A DNA stretch of 64,000 bases from Streptomyces cinnabarinus (GTDB lineage: Bacteria > Actinomycetota > Actinomycetes > Streptomycetales > Streptomycetaceae). The translations under genes were made by a program, and so were the position numbers. Where the stretch lies: positions 6,634,001 through 6,698,000 of the forward strand of contig NZ_CP114413.1 of NCBI RefSeq assembly GCF_027270315.1, in the 5' to 3' direction. The notes beneath the pieces are model-generated. The model worked only from the letters and a program-made list of their open reading frames with translations, did not search any database and was not told the DNA's origin. This document shows, in pieces, positions 49,102 to 57,189 of the stretch (the stretch's first letter is position 1; the number at the start of each line of letters is the position of its first letter).

Positions 49102-49887
49102 TCAGAAGTTGCCGAGACCGCCGCAGACGTTCAGGGCCTGCGCGGTGATGGAGGAGGCGGCGTCGGTGACCAGGTAGCCGACCAGACCGGCGACCTCCTC
49201 GGGGGTGGAGTACCGGCCGAGCGGGATCTTGGCCTGGAACTTCTCCAGGATCTTCTCCTCGCTGGTGTCGTACGCGGCCGCGTATCCCGAGCGCACCCGC
49301 TGCGCCATGGGCGTCTCCACATAGCCGGGGCAGACCGCGTTGACGGTGATCCCGGTGGGGGCCAGCTCATTGCCGAGCGCCTTGGTGAAGCCGACCACGC
49401 CGTGCTTGGAGGCCGAGTAAGGGGCGCCGAGCACGACTCCCTGCTTCCCCGCCGTCGAGGCGATGTTCACGATGCGGCCCCAGTCCTTGTGCCGCATGCC
49501 GCCCGTGTTCAGGACCTCACGGGTCATCAGGAACACGCTGTTGAGATTGGTGGCGATGACGTCCAGCCACAGCTCGTCCGCGATGTCGGCGGTGACCCCG
49601 CCACCGCTGCGGCCCGCGTTGTTGACCAGCACGTCGACCGTGCCGTACCGCTCGGCGGCGGCGCCCACGAAGCGCTGGACGTCCTCGGTGGAACGGACGT
49701 CGCACGGGCGGCCGTCGACGTCCAGGCCCTCGTCGCGCAGTTCCTTCACCGTGCGCAGCACGCTGTCCTCGGTACGGGCGCAGAGGAAGACCCGGTAACC
49801 CCGCTCTGCCAGCAGCCGGGTGGTGGCGAGGCCGATCCCGCTGGTCGCGCCGGTCACCACGGCCGTCCGTGACTCCTGCTCCGACAT
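49102..49887 (-). CDS. polyketide C-9 ketoreductase (ActIII type)
   Basis: SDR enzyme of 261 residues that reduces one keto group of the polyketide chain on the ACP, setting the first-ring fold. The NADPH loop is TGATSGIG (12-19), NNAG is at 89-92, and the catalytic S144, Y157 and K161 have the same numbering as in actinorhodin ActIII. AGGAGG lies before the ATG. It is the first gene of the minus-strand operon KR, aromatase, 2,3-dehydratase, 3-ketoreductase and is divergent from the thioesterase-minimal PKS operon. Confidence 0.95.
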   Translation of the reverse strand: MSEQESRTAVVTGATSGIGLATTRLLAERGYRVFLCARTEDSVLRTVKELRDEGLDVDGRPCDVRSTEDVQRFVGAAAERYGTVDVLVNNAGRSGGGVTADIADELWLDVIATNLNSVFLMTREVLNTGGMRHKDWGRIVNIASTAGKQGVVLGAPYSASKHGVVGFTKALGNELAPTGITVNAVCPGYVETPMAQRVRSGYAAAYDTSEEKILEKFQAKIPLGRYSTPEEVAGLVGYLVTDAASSITAQALNVCGGLGNF

Positions 49888-49924
49888 ACATCCTCCTGAC
49901 GGTGCTCCGGAAGGTCCGATCCAC

Positions 49925-50013
49925 AAGGTCCGGACGACAGGGTCCGGACGACGCGGGGATGCTCACAGCAGCACCTGGAAGGGCGCTTGAAGGGACCTCA
50001 GGGACCGGACGAC
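49925..50013. repeat. 14-bp direct repeats in the divergent KR/thioesterase promoter
   Basis: AAGGTCCGGACGAC (49925-49938) and AGGGTCCGGACGAC (49939-49952) are in tandem, and AGGGACCGGACGAC recurs at 50000-50013. Each contains the palindrome GTCCGGAC or a one-base variant. They lie in the 282-base region that must hold the promoters of the two main PKS operons, so they are candidate regulator-binding sites. Confidence 0.6.
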
Positions 50014-50105
50014 GTTCGGCACACCGTGCGCGGCTGTGGCGCCGCACCACTGCCGCTCCATCTGTGGTCGAGGACGTCTTCTCAGACTGACCCGGCTCGC
50101 GACAC

Positions 50106-50166
50106 CCCGAGAGGCACCCGAGAGACGACCCGAGAGACATCCCAAGAGGTGACGACCCAAGAGGTG
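50106..50166 (+). repeat. imperfect tandem repeats ending in the thioesterase ribosome site
   Basis: Five units, CCCGAGAGGCA, CCCGAGAGACGA, CCCGAGAGACAT, CCCAAGAGGTGACGA and CCCAAGAGGTGGCG, run head to tail into the ATG at 50170. The last two share the ribosome-site-like AAGAGGTG. They look like a duplicated leader segment. Confidence 0.7.
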
Positions 50167-50169
50167 GCG

Positions 50170-50943
50170 ATGACCCGGAGTTCCCGATTACCGAAACTCT
50201 TCTGTTTCCCGCACGCGGGCGCCGGCACCTCCGCCTTCGGCGGTTGGCCCGCGCGGCTCGGCGACGCGGCGCTGCCGGTACCCGTCCTGCTCCCCGGCCG
50301 CGACGGCAGACGCCGTGAACCCCGCGTCACCACGGTCCGCGGACTCTTCGCCGACCTGCTGCGCCACCACGGACCGCCGCCCGAGGAGCCGTACGTGCTG
50401 TACGGGCACAGCCTGGGCGGCCTGATCGCGTACTCCGTGGCCCGGGCCCTGGAGCGGACGGGCCGCCGCGGGCCGGAGCTCGTGGTGGTGGGCGCCTGTC
50501 CGCCGCCCGACTCCCGCACCCCCCTCGTGGACGCCTGCGACCTGCCCGACGACCGGCTGCTCGATGTGCTGGAGACGTTCGGCGCGGTGGAACCGGGCAC
50601 CCCGCGCGGCGGCGTCTGGCAGCGCACGGCTCTCGGCGTCATCCGCGACGACCTGCGGCTCGCCCGCGAGCTGCGCCGGGCCGCCGACGCACCCCTCACC
50701 ACCCCGCTGCTCACCGTCGCCGGCACCGACGACCCGCTGGCCGGTCCCCGGGTGATGGACGGCTGGCGGGCGTGGGCCGACGGCGTCCACGGGCAGCGGA
50801 CCGTCGCCGGTGACCACCACTTCGTACGCGGCCGGGCCCTGCCCGAGCTGCTGGCCCGGCTGTGCCGCGACGTACGACGCCCCTCGCCCGCGGACGCAGC
50901 CCCTTACGAAAGGCAGCCGCTACTCATGAAAGGCAGCCGATGA
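50170..50943 (+). CDS. type II thioesterase
   Basis: Stand-alone alpha/beta hydrolase of 257 residues of the editing (type II) class. It begins LFCFPHAGAGTSAFGGW, has the nucleophile serine in YGHSLGGLIAY (about 80-88), and a catalytic histidine in GDHHFV. In modular PKS and NRPS it removes wrong acyl groups from carriers; in aromatic PKS clusters it is less common and may release a starter or chain. The ATG follows GAGGTGG. Its stop overlaps the KS-alpha start (ATGA), making it part of the minimal PKS operon. Confidence 0.9.
   Translation: MTRSSRLPKLFCFPHAGAGTSAFGGWPARLGDAALPVPVLLPGRDGRRREPRVTTVRGLFADLLRHHGPPPEEPYVLYGHSLGGLIAYSVARALERTGRRGPELVVVGACPPPDSRTPLVDACDLPDDRLLDVLETFGAVEPGTPRGGVWQRTALGVIRDDLRLARELRRAADAPLTTPLLTVAGTDDPLAGPRVMDGWRAWADGVHGQRTVAGDHHFVRGRALPELLARLCRDVRRPSPADAAPYERQPLLMKGSR
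50908..50939 (+). repeat. duplicated ribosome-site segment before KS-alpha
   Basis: GAAAGGCAGCCG occurs at 50908-50919 and again at 50928-50939, 20 bases apart; the second copy is the ribosome site of KS-alpha. Both copies lie inside the last codons of the thioesterase gene. Confidence 0.7.
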
Positions 50944-52208
50944 ACCGTCGTGTCGCCATCACCGGGATCGGTGTGGTCGCTCCAGGAGGGGTGGGAACGA
51001 AGGAGTTCTGGTCCCTGATCACCTCCGGCCGGACCGCCACCCGGTCCATCTCCACCTTCGACGCCGCCCAGTTCAGGTCGAGGATCGCCGCCGAGGCCGA
51101 CTTCGACCCGCTGGAGCACGGCTTCAGCCCCGCCGAAGCCGAACGCCTCGACCGCGCCGCCCAGTTCGCCGTCGTCAGCGCCCGCGAGGCACTGCGCGAC
51201 AGCGGCCTGGAGCAGGGCCTCGACCCGCTGCGCACGGGTGTCACCCTCGGCAGCGCGGTCGGCTGCACCATGGGCCTGGACGCCGAGTACAACGTCGTCA
51301 GCCAGGGCGGCAGCAGGTGGGAGGTGGACCACACCCTCGCCGTACCGCATCTCTTCGACTACTTCGTGCCGAGCTCCATGGCCGCCGAGGTCGCCTGGCG
51401 CTCCGGCGCCCAGGGGCCGGTGGCCACGGTGTCCACGGGCTGCACCTCCGGCCTCGACTCCCTCGGGCACGCGGTCGAACTGATCCGGGAGGGCAGCGCG
51501 GACGTGATGATCGCGGGCGCCACCGAGGCGCCCATCTCCCCGATCACCATCGCGTGCTTCGACGCCATCAAGGCCACCTCGCCGCGCAACGACGAACCCG
51601 AGACCGCCTCCAGGCCCTTCGACGCCTCCCGCAACGGCTTCGTGCTCGGCGAGGGATCCGCCGTACTCGTGCTGGAGGAGCTGGAAGCGGCCCGTCGGCG
51701 CGGTGCGCACATCTACGCCGAGATCGCGGGCTTCGCCACCCGCTGCAACGCGTACCACATGACTGGTCTCACCAATGACGGCCGGGAGATGGCCGAGGCG
51801 ATCCGGGTCGCCCTGGACGAGGCGCGGCTCGACCGCACCGAGATCGGCTATGTCAACGCCCATGGCTCGGGCACCAAGCAGAACGACCGGCACGAGACGG
51901 CCGCCTTCAAGCGCAGCCTGGGCAGCCACGCCTACGACATCCCGGTCAGCTCCATCAAGTCGATGATCGGTCACTCGCTCGGCGCGATCGGCTCCCTGGA
52001 GGTCGCGGCCAGCGCCCTCGTCATCGAGCACGGAGTCATCCCGCCCACCGCGAACCTGCACACCGCCGACCCGGCCTGTGACCTGGACTACACCCCGCTC
52101 ACCGCCCGGGAACAGCGCACCGACGCCGTCCTCAGCGTCGGCAGCGGCTTCGGCGGCTTCCAGAGTGCGATGGTCCTGATCCGCCCCGAGAAGGGAGACG
52201 CACGATGA
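50940..52208 (+). CDS. type II PKS ketosynthase alpha (KS-alpha)
   Basis: Chain-extending subunit of the minimal PKS, 422 residues. The active-site cysteine is C168 (VSTGCTSGLD) and the histidines are H308 (NAHGSGT) and H345 (GHSLGAIGS). It starts with MNRRVAITGIGVVAPGG as is typical. It acts with the CLF and ACP to build the poly-beta-ketone from malonyl units. It is coupled at the 5' side to the thioesterase and at the 3' side to the CLF (both ATGA overlaps). Confidence 0.97.
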   Translation: MNRRVAITGIGVVAPGGVGTKEFWSLITSGRTATRSISTFDAAQFRSRIAAEADFDPLEHGFSPAEAERLDRAAQFAVVSAREALRDSGLEQGLDPLRTGVTLGSAVGCTMGLDAEYNVVSQGGSRWEVDHTLAVPHLFDYFVPSSMAAEVAWRSGAQGPVATVSTGCTSGLDSLGHAVELIREGSADVMIAGATEAPISPITIACFDAIKATSPRNDEPETASRPFDASRNGFVLGEGSAVLVLEELEAARRRGAHIYAEIAGFATRCNAYHMTGLTNDGREMAEAIRVALDEARLDRTEIGYVNAHGSGTKQNDRHETAAFKRSLGSHAYDIPVSSIKSMIGHSLGAIGSLEVAASALVIEHGVIPPTANLHTADPACDLDYTPLTAREQRTDAVLSVGSGFGGFQSAMVLIRPEKGDAR

Positions 52209-53440
52209 CAGCGCCCACGGCCACCGCGCCCCCCGTCGTCACGGGTATGGGCGTGGCCGCGCCCAACGGCTTCGGGCGGGAGAAGTGGTGGCAGGCGACC
52301 CTGGCCGGGGCGAGCGGCATCCGGGAGATCAGCCGGTTCGACGCCGACCGGTATCCGGCCCGACTCGCCGGGGAGGTCCGGGACTTCGACCCGGCCGAGC
52401 ACACCCCGGGGCGGCTGCTGCCGCAGACCGACCACGTCACCCGGCTGGCGCTCGCCGTCGCGGACGAGGCCCTGGCCGACGCCGACGTCGACACCGCCGC
52501 ACTGCCCGAGTACGCGGCGGGCGTGGTCACCGCCAGCTCCGCGGGCGGCTTCGAGTTCGGGCAGCGGGAGCTGGAGGCGCTGTGGAGCAAGGGCGGGCGC
52601 TACGTCAGCGCCTACCAGTCGTTCGCCTGGTTCTACGCCGTCAACACCGGCCAGATCTCCATCCGGCACGGGCTGCGCGGCCCCAGCGGGGTGCTCGTCA
52701 CCGAGCAGGCGGGCGGGCTCGACGCGGTCGCCCAGGCCCGTCGGCAGGTGGTGCGCAAGGGCATCCGCCTCGTGGTCACCGGCGGCGTCGAGTCCGCGCT
52801 GTGCCCCTGGGGCTGGGCCGCCCAGCTCGCCGACGGCCGCCTCAGCACGGTCACCGATCCGGCCGGTGCCTATCTCCCGTTCTCCGCCGACGCCTCCGGG
52901 CATGTCGCCGGTGAGGGGGGAGCACTGCTGGTCGTGGAGGACGCGGCGGCCGCCCGGGAACGGGGCGCCGAGACCTACGGGACCATCGCCGGGTACGCGG
53001 CCACCTTCGACCCGGCCGCGCAGTCCGGCGAGGGTTCACGCCTCAAGGACGCCGCCGAACTGGCGCTCAGGGACGCGGGGTTGACCGCGGCCGACGTGGA
53101 TGTCGTGTTCGCGGACGCGGCGGGCGTCCTGGCCGCCGACCGTACCGAGGCCCTGGCCCTTGCCGCGCTCTTCGGTCCGAACGGCGTTCCGGTCACCGCA
53201 CCCAAGACGATGACCGGCCGGCTGTCCTCGGGCGGGGCCGCACTCGATCTGGCTGCGGCCCTGCTCTCCCTGCGCGACCAGGTGATCCCTCCGACCGTCA
53301 ACGTCGACGGTCCCGCCCCGGGTCTGCCCATCGACCTGGTGACGGGCGAGCCCCGCCCGGCGGCGCTGCGCACCGCACTGGTGCTGGCCCGCGGCCGGGG
53401 CGGCTTCAACGCGGCGATGGTGGTGCGCGTCCCGGGCTGA
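52205..53440 (+). CDS. type II PKS chain-length factor (KS-beta)
   Basis: Heterodimer partner of KS-alpha that sets chain length and makes the starter by malonyl decarboxylation. The 411-residue protein has the defining Cys-to-Gln change, Q168 in VLVTEQAGGLD. The conserved region ASSAGGFEFGQRELEALW and YQSFAWFYAVNTGQIS that lines the chain tunnel is present, but chain length cannot be read reliably by eye. Its ATG overlaps the KS-alpha stop; the ACP gene follows after 60 bases. Confidence 0.96.
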   Translation: MTAPTATAPPVVTGMGVAAPNGFGREKWWQATLAGASGIREISRFDADRYPARLAGEVRDFDPAEHTPGRLLPQTDHVTRLALAVADEALADADVDTAALPEYAAGVVTASSAGGFEFGQRELEALWSKGGRYVSAYQSFAWFYAVNTGQISIRHGLRGPSGVLVTEQAGGLDAVAQARRQVVRKGIRLVVTGGVESALCPWGWAAQLADGRLSTVTDPAGAYLPFSADASGHVAGEGGALLVVEDAAAARERGAETYGTIAGYAATFDPAAQSGEGSRLKDAAELALRDAGLTAADVDVVFADAAGVLAADRTEALALAALFGPNGVPVTAPKTMTGRLSSGGAALDLAAALLSLRDQVIPPTVNVDGPAPGLPIDLVTGEPRPAALRTALVLARGRGGFNAAMVVRVPG

Positions 53441-53500
53441 GCCCGTGCCACCCGACCGCGGGACCCCACATGAGAACCCCACGTAGGAGACGGAGAGACC

Positions 53501-53773
53501 ATGCCGACTGAAATCACCCTCGACGATCTGACCACGCTGCTCCGGGACTGCGCAGGAGCGGACGACACGGTCGACCTGGACGGCGACATCCTCGACAAGA
53601 CGTTCACCGAGCTGAACTACGACTCCCTGGCCGTGCTCCAGACCACCGGCAAGATCGAGCGGGAGTACGGCATCGAGGTCGACGAGGACGCCGTCGCGGT
53701 CGCGGAGACCCCCCGCCAGTACCTCGCCGCGGTCAACGCGGCGTTCGCCACCGACGGGGCGGCGACTGCCTGA
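53501..53773 (+). CDS. acyl carrier protein of the type II PKS
   Basis: Carrier of the growing chain, 90 residues, acidic and helical. Phosphopantetheine attaches at S42 in LNYDSLAVLQ. The start at 53501 follows GGAGACGGAGAG. It is the last gene of the thioesterase-KS-CLF-ACP operon and is followed by a strong terminator. Confidence 0.95.
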   Translation: MPTEITLDDLTTLLRDCAGADDTVDLDGDILDKTFTELNYDSLAVLQTTGKIEREYGIEVDEDAVAVAETPRQYLAAVNAAFATDGAATA

Positions 53774-53775
53774 TC

Positions 53776-53814
53776 CGCACGACGGCCGGCGCGGTCCGCG
53801 CCGGCCGTCGTGCG
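53776..53814. terminator. strong hairpin after the minimal PKS
   Basis: A perfect 18-bp inverted repeat, CGCACGACGGCCGGCGCG, with a GTC loop lies between the ACP gene and the convergent SDR gene. Confidence 0.9.
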
Positions 53815-53830
53815 CACCCGGGCCGTTCGA

Positions 53831-54568
53831 CTACCAGTTGAGGCCCCCGTTCACCTCCAGCACATGCCCGTTCACGTACGAGCTCTCCGCCCCCGCGAGG
53901 AAGAGCGCGGCGGCGGTGACCTCGTCGGGGGAGCCGAGGCGCCCCATCGCGAGTTTCGGCGCGTACTGCGCCCACACCCGTTCGTTGTCCTTGATCGAGC
54001 GGGTCATGCCCTCGTCGATCAGGCCCGGGCACAGCGCGTTGACGGTGATGCCCTTCGGCGCCAGTTCCACCGCCGTCACCCTGGTGAACATCTCCACCGC
54101 CGCCTTGGTCGCCGCGTACGCGGACGCGCCCGGGGCGACGCGGGTGGCGAGCGCCGAGGACAGGTTGACGATCCGTCCGCCGTGCTCGCTGCGCTCCAGG
54201 TAGGGCACCGCGGAACGGGTGCAGTGGAAGACACCGCCGAGGTTCGTGGCCATGGTGTCGGCGAAGTCCGCGGGGGCGAGCAGGGCCGCCGGTCCCGGCC
54301 GGCTGACCCCCGCGTTGGCCACCACGATGTCCAGCCGGCCGAAGTACTCGGCGGCGGCGCGCATCAGCTCGTCCACCGACTCGGGGTCCCGTACGTCCGC
54401 CTCGTGCACGATCACGTCCCCGCCGCTCCCCACGAGGTCCGCGCCGACGCTCTTGTCCCGGCCCGCCGCGACGACCTTGCAGCCCTCGCCCGCGAACGCC
54501 TCGACGATCCGCCGGCCGAGCCCCTTGGTGCCGCCGGTGACGACCGCGACCCTTCCGTCGAGCCTCAT
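53831..54568 (-). CDS. SDR-family ketoreductase/dehydrogenase
   Basis: Short-chain dehydrogenase of 245 residues with cofactor loop TGGTKGLG (11-18), NAG at 85-87 and catalytic S138, Y151 and K155. It is a FabG-like protein, probably a tailoring reductase acting on the aromatic polyketide or a side chain rather than the first-ring ketoreductase, which is the ActIII-type enzyme at 49.1-49.9 kb. It is transcribed alone on the minus strand, divergent from the NTF2-like gene. Confidence 0.88.
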   Translation of the reverse strand: MRLDGRVAVVTGGTKGLGRRIVEAFAGEGCKVVAAGRDKSVGADLVGSGGDVIVHEADVRDPESVDELMRAAAEYFGRLDIVVANAGVSRPGPAALLAPADFADTMATNLGGVFHCTRSAVPYLERSEHGGRIVNLSSALATRVAPGASAYAATKAAVEMFTRVTAVELAPKGITVNALCPGLIDEGMTRSIKDNERVWAQYAPKLAMGRLGSPDEVTAAALFLAGAESSYVNGHVLEVNGGLNW

Positions 54569-54632
54569 GAACTGTCTCCCTCCCGAGGTGGGTTGTCGTG
54601 GGGAAGGGTCGGCCCAACCGCTGTGCGATGAA

Positions 54633-54650
54633 TCGAGTTCACCTTGAGAG
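54633..54650. promoter_or_regulatory. candidate SARP-binding heptamer repeats
   Basis: TCGAGTT (54633-54639) and TTGAGAG (54644-54650) start exactly 11 bases apart. Streptomyces antibiotic regulatory proteins such as ActII-ORF4 bind TCGAG-type heptamers with 11- or 22-bp spacing. The pair lies in the divergent SDR/NTF2-like promoter region. It is two repeats only, so the match is modest. Confidence 0.4.
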
Positions 54651-54744
54651 CCGGCTGTCAGTCTCGGCCCGGGCCGCGGAGGCTTCCACGCAGCCGAGAT
54701 GACGCCGCCGAGAACACCCCGCCGAGAAAGAGGAGAAGGACTCC

Positions 54745-55158
54745 ATGACGGGCAGTCTGTTCCAGCAGATCCAGCAGTTCTACGCCCGACAGATGCGGCT
54801 GCTCGACAACGGCGCCGTCGAGGAGTGGGCGGACACGTTCACCGAGGACGGCGTCTTCGACCAGAACGTCGCCGAACCGCTGACCGGCCGCGTGGACATC
54901 GCCGTGGCCTCCCAGAAGCGGGTGGACCAGATCGTCGCCGAGGGCATCACCCGGCGCCACTGGCTGGGCATGCTCGAAGTGGACCCCGAGGACGAGCAGG
55001 GCGTCGTGCACACGCGCTACTACGCCTTCTCCATGGCCACCGAGCGCGGCGGCCGGCCGCGGATCACCGCGAGCACCTACGCCGAGGACACCCTGGTCCG
55101 CCACGAGGACGGCTGGCTGATCCGGTACCGGCGGGTCACCCACGACGGCACGGACTGA
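54745..55158 (+). CDS. NTF2/SnoaL-like protein
   Basis: Small protein of 137 residues with an NTF2-like cone fold: N-terminal helix FQQIQQFYARQMRLLDNGAVEEW (read as IQQFYARQMRLLDNG), a strand segment FTEDGVFDQNVAEPLTGR, and C-terminal strands (YYAFSMATERG, GWLIRYRRVTHDG). Members of this fold in aromatic PKS clusters act as cyclases, dehydratases or hydroxylase partners (SnoaL, ActVI-ORFA). The conserved D/H-type pair could be catalytic (H near residue 72), but the reaction is not clear. AGGAGAAGGA precedes the ATG. An SDR gene follows after 54 bases, probably co-transcribed. Confidence 0.82.
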   Translation: MTGSLFQQIQQFYARQMRLLDNGAVEEWADTFTEDGVFDQNVAEPLTGRVDIAVASQKRVDQIVAEGITRRHWLGMLEVDPEDEQGVVHTRYYAFSMATERGGRPRITASTYAEDTLVRHEDGWLIRYRRVTHDGTD

Positions 55159-55212
55159 CACGTACGCCCCACTCCCGACGCCCCACCCCCGACTCCCGAT
55201 GGAGGCGCACAC

Positions 55213-55941
55213 ATGTCCACGCAGCGGGTCGCCCTGGTGACCGGTTCGACGTCCGGGATAGGCGAGGCCACCGCGAAGGCCCTGGCCGCCGCCGGCTACC
55301 GGGTCGCGGTCAACTCCCGCAACTCGCCGAAGGAGGGCAAGGAACTCGCCGACTCCCTGCCCGGCGCCGTCTATGTGCAGGGCGACATCGCGGTGGAGGA
55401 GCAGGCGGTCCGGATCGTCGACACGGTGGTCGAGCGGCTCGGCCGACTCGATCTGCTGGTCAACAACGCGGGCGCCACCCGGCTGATCCCGCACGCCGAC
55501 CTCGCCGCGGCCACCCCGGCGATCTGGCGCGAGATCCTGGACGTCAACGTGGTGGGCACCTGGCAGATGAGCGTCGCGGCCCTGCCCCACCTCAAGGCCG
55601 ACGGCGGCGGAGCCATCGTCAACGTCTCCTCGATCGCGGGCGTCAAGCCGACCGGCAGCTCGATCCCGTACGCCGTCAGCAAGGCCGCGATCAACCATCT
55701 GACCCGGCTCCTGGCCAACGTCGCCGGGCCGGAGGTCCGGGTCAACGCAGTGGCCCCCGGGCTCATCGACACGCCCTGGACCGCCGACTTCACCGGCCCG
55801 CGCGAGGCCGTGAAGGCGGGTGCCCCGCTGCGCCGGATCGGCACGCCCGAGGACGTGGCGCAGTCCGTGCTGACGCTCGCCGAGGCCGCGTACTCCACGG
55901 GTGTGGTGCTGCTGGTGGACGGCGGGATCCACAACCTCTGA
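55213..55941 (+). CDS. SDR-family oxidoreductase
   Basis: Short-chain dehydrogenase of 242 residues with cofactor loop TGSTSGIG (10-17), NNAG at 84-87 and catalytic S140, Y153 and K157. It ends VLLVDGGIHNL. It is distinct from the other two SDR enzymes of the cluster and shares an operon with the NTF2-like gene, so the pair probably performs one tailoring step, for example reduction after cyclisation or dehydration. The position reduced cannot be inferred. A hairpin terminator follows. Confidence 0.87.
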   Translation: MSTQRVALVTGSTSGIGEATAKALAAAGYRVAVNSRNSPKEGKELADSLPGAVYVQGDIAVEEQAVRIVDTVVERLGRLDLLVNNAGATRLIPHADLAAATPAIWREILDVNVVGTWQMSVAALPHLKADGGGAIVNVSSIAGVKPTGSSIPYAVSKAAINHLTRLLANVAGPEVRVNAVAPGLIDTPWTADFTGPREAVKAGAPLRRIGTPEDVAQSVLTLAEAAYSTGVVLLVDGGIHNL

Positions 55942-55958
55942 GCGGCACGGACACCGAA

Positions 55959-55986
55959 GAGGGGCCGACAGCGACGTCGGCCCCTC
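55959..55986. terminator. hairpin terminator between SDR and glycosyltransferase genes
   Basis: GAGGGGCCGAC and GTCGGCCCCTC form a perfect 11-bp stem with a 6-base loop between convergent stops. Confidence 0.85.
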
Positions 55987-56002
55987 ATTCCGTTGCGCCG
56001 GT

Positions 56003-57154
56003 TCAGGAGGCCGCGAACTTCGCCAGCTCGCCCACCAGCTGAGCCGGGGACGGCTGCTGCCTGACCTCCTCCGCCACCCGCTGGGCGGCTGCCCGCAGTG
56101 AGTCGTCCGTCAGCAGCCGTTCCAGCGTGCCGGTGGTGACCTCGTGCGGGTCCACGGACAGCCCCGGGCCGGCCCGGTCGATGACGTCCGCGTTGACGAA
56201 GTTGTCCGCACCGTGGGGCAGCAGCAGCTGGGGCAGACCGAAGGTGAGCGCGGTCAGGGTGGAGCCGGAACCGCCGTGGTGCACGGTGGCGTCGCACCGC
56301 TCCAGGAGCGCGTTCAGCGGCAGCCAGCGCACGACCCGTACGTTCTCCGGCACCTGAGGCAGGTCCTGCTCGCTCATCCCGGTGACGACGAAGTCGGCGT
56401 CGGTCTCGGCGGCGGCCCCCAGCAGCTTCTCCAGCCCGCCCGTGCCCAGCATCCTGGGCACGATGGTGCCGAGGGACACGGCGATCCGGGCGCGCGGGCG
56501 GGGGGCCGTGAGCCAGCCGGGCAGCTCGCCCCCGGCGTTGTAGGGGACGTACCGCATGTTCCAGCCCTCGCCCTCGCCCCTCATCAGGCTCGGCGGTGCC
56601 ACGTGCAGGACCGCGTGGGCGGGCAGTTCCACGGGCACGCCGTGCCGTTCGAAGGACGGTGCCAGGTAGGGCAGGAAGCCCTGGGCGAAGCCGCCCTCGC
56701 GCAGCATCCCGAAGCCGTGCTCCACCGCCGGCACCCCGAGCCGCCGGGCGGCGAGCAGCCCCGCACCCTGGAGCCGGCCGTGGACGACCAGATCGGGCCG
56801 CCACTCCTCGGCGATCCCGAGGGTGCCGTCCGCCATGAGGTCGCTCACGGTCGCGAACCGCTCCAGCATCGCCGGGGTGGTGGCGCCGCCCGCCTTGACG
56901 ATCGCCTGGCCGCGCACCTTCATCTGCGCCGCCAGCTCGGCCGGCGAGAGCTGGGGGCCGCCGCCGAAGACCCGGTCGAAGTCGGTGCCGGGGGACACGT
57001 CGACGACCGGCAGGCCCGCCTTCACGGCCGCGTCCACGGCCGTGTCGGACGAGGCGACGAGCACCTCGTGGCCCGCGGAGCGCAGCGCCCAGGCCAGTGG
57101 GATGACCGGGAAGAGATGGCCCAGGGCGGGTGGGGAGGTGAACAGCACGCGCAT
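56003..57154 (-). CDS. GT1-family glycosyltransferase for the aromatic polyketide
   Basis: Transfers an NDP-deoxysugar to the polyketide, 383 residues. The two Rossmann lobes of a GT-B fold are seen. The N-terminal lobe begins FTSPPALGHLFPVIPLAWAL with H13 as the likely base. The C-terminal donor lobe contains HHGGSGST at 292-299 and the LPHGADNF segment that binds the sugar nucleotide. It belongs to the family of UrdGT2, LanGT and similar enzymes; C- versus O-glycosylation cannot be decided. It is last in a minus-strand operon after the exporter and the secreted-protein gene. Confidence 0.93.
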   Translation of the reverse strand: MRVLFTSPPALGHLFPVIPLAWALRSAGHEVLVASSDTAVDAAVKAGLPVVDVSPGTDFDRVFGGGPQLSPAELAAQMKVRGQAIVKAGGATTPAMLERFATVSDLMADGTLGIAEEWRPDLVVHGRLQGAGLLAARRLGVPAVEHGFGMLREGGFAQGFLPYLAPSFERHGVPVELPAHAVLHVAPPSLMRGEGEGWNMRYVPYNAGGELPGWLTAPRPRARIAVSLGTIVPRMLGTGGLEKLLGAAAETDADFVVTGMSEQDLPQVPENVRVVRWLPLNALLERCDATVHHGGSGSTLTALTFGLPQLLLPHGADNFVNADVIDRAGPGLSVDPHEVTTGTLERLLTDDSLRAAAQRVAEEVRQQPSPAQLVGELAKFAAS

Positions 57155-57189
57155 GGCCGGAACTCCGTTCGTCGATGTTCGCCGATGCG

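Noticed and set aside
53831..55941. Idea that the two extra SDR genes are copies of the ActIII-type ketoreductase
   Set aside because: Their sequences differ widely in the substrate region and catalytic spacing is generic SDR; they are separate subfamilies, not recent duplicates.
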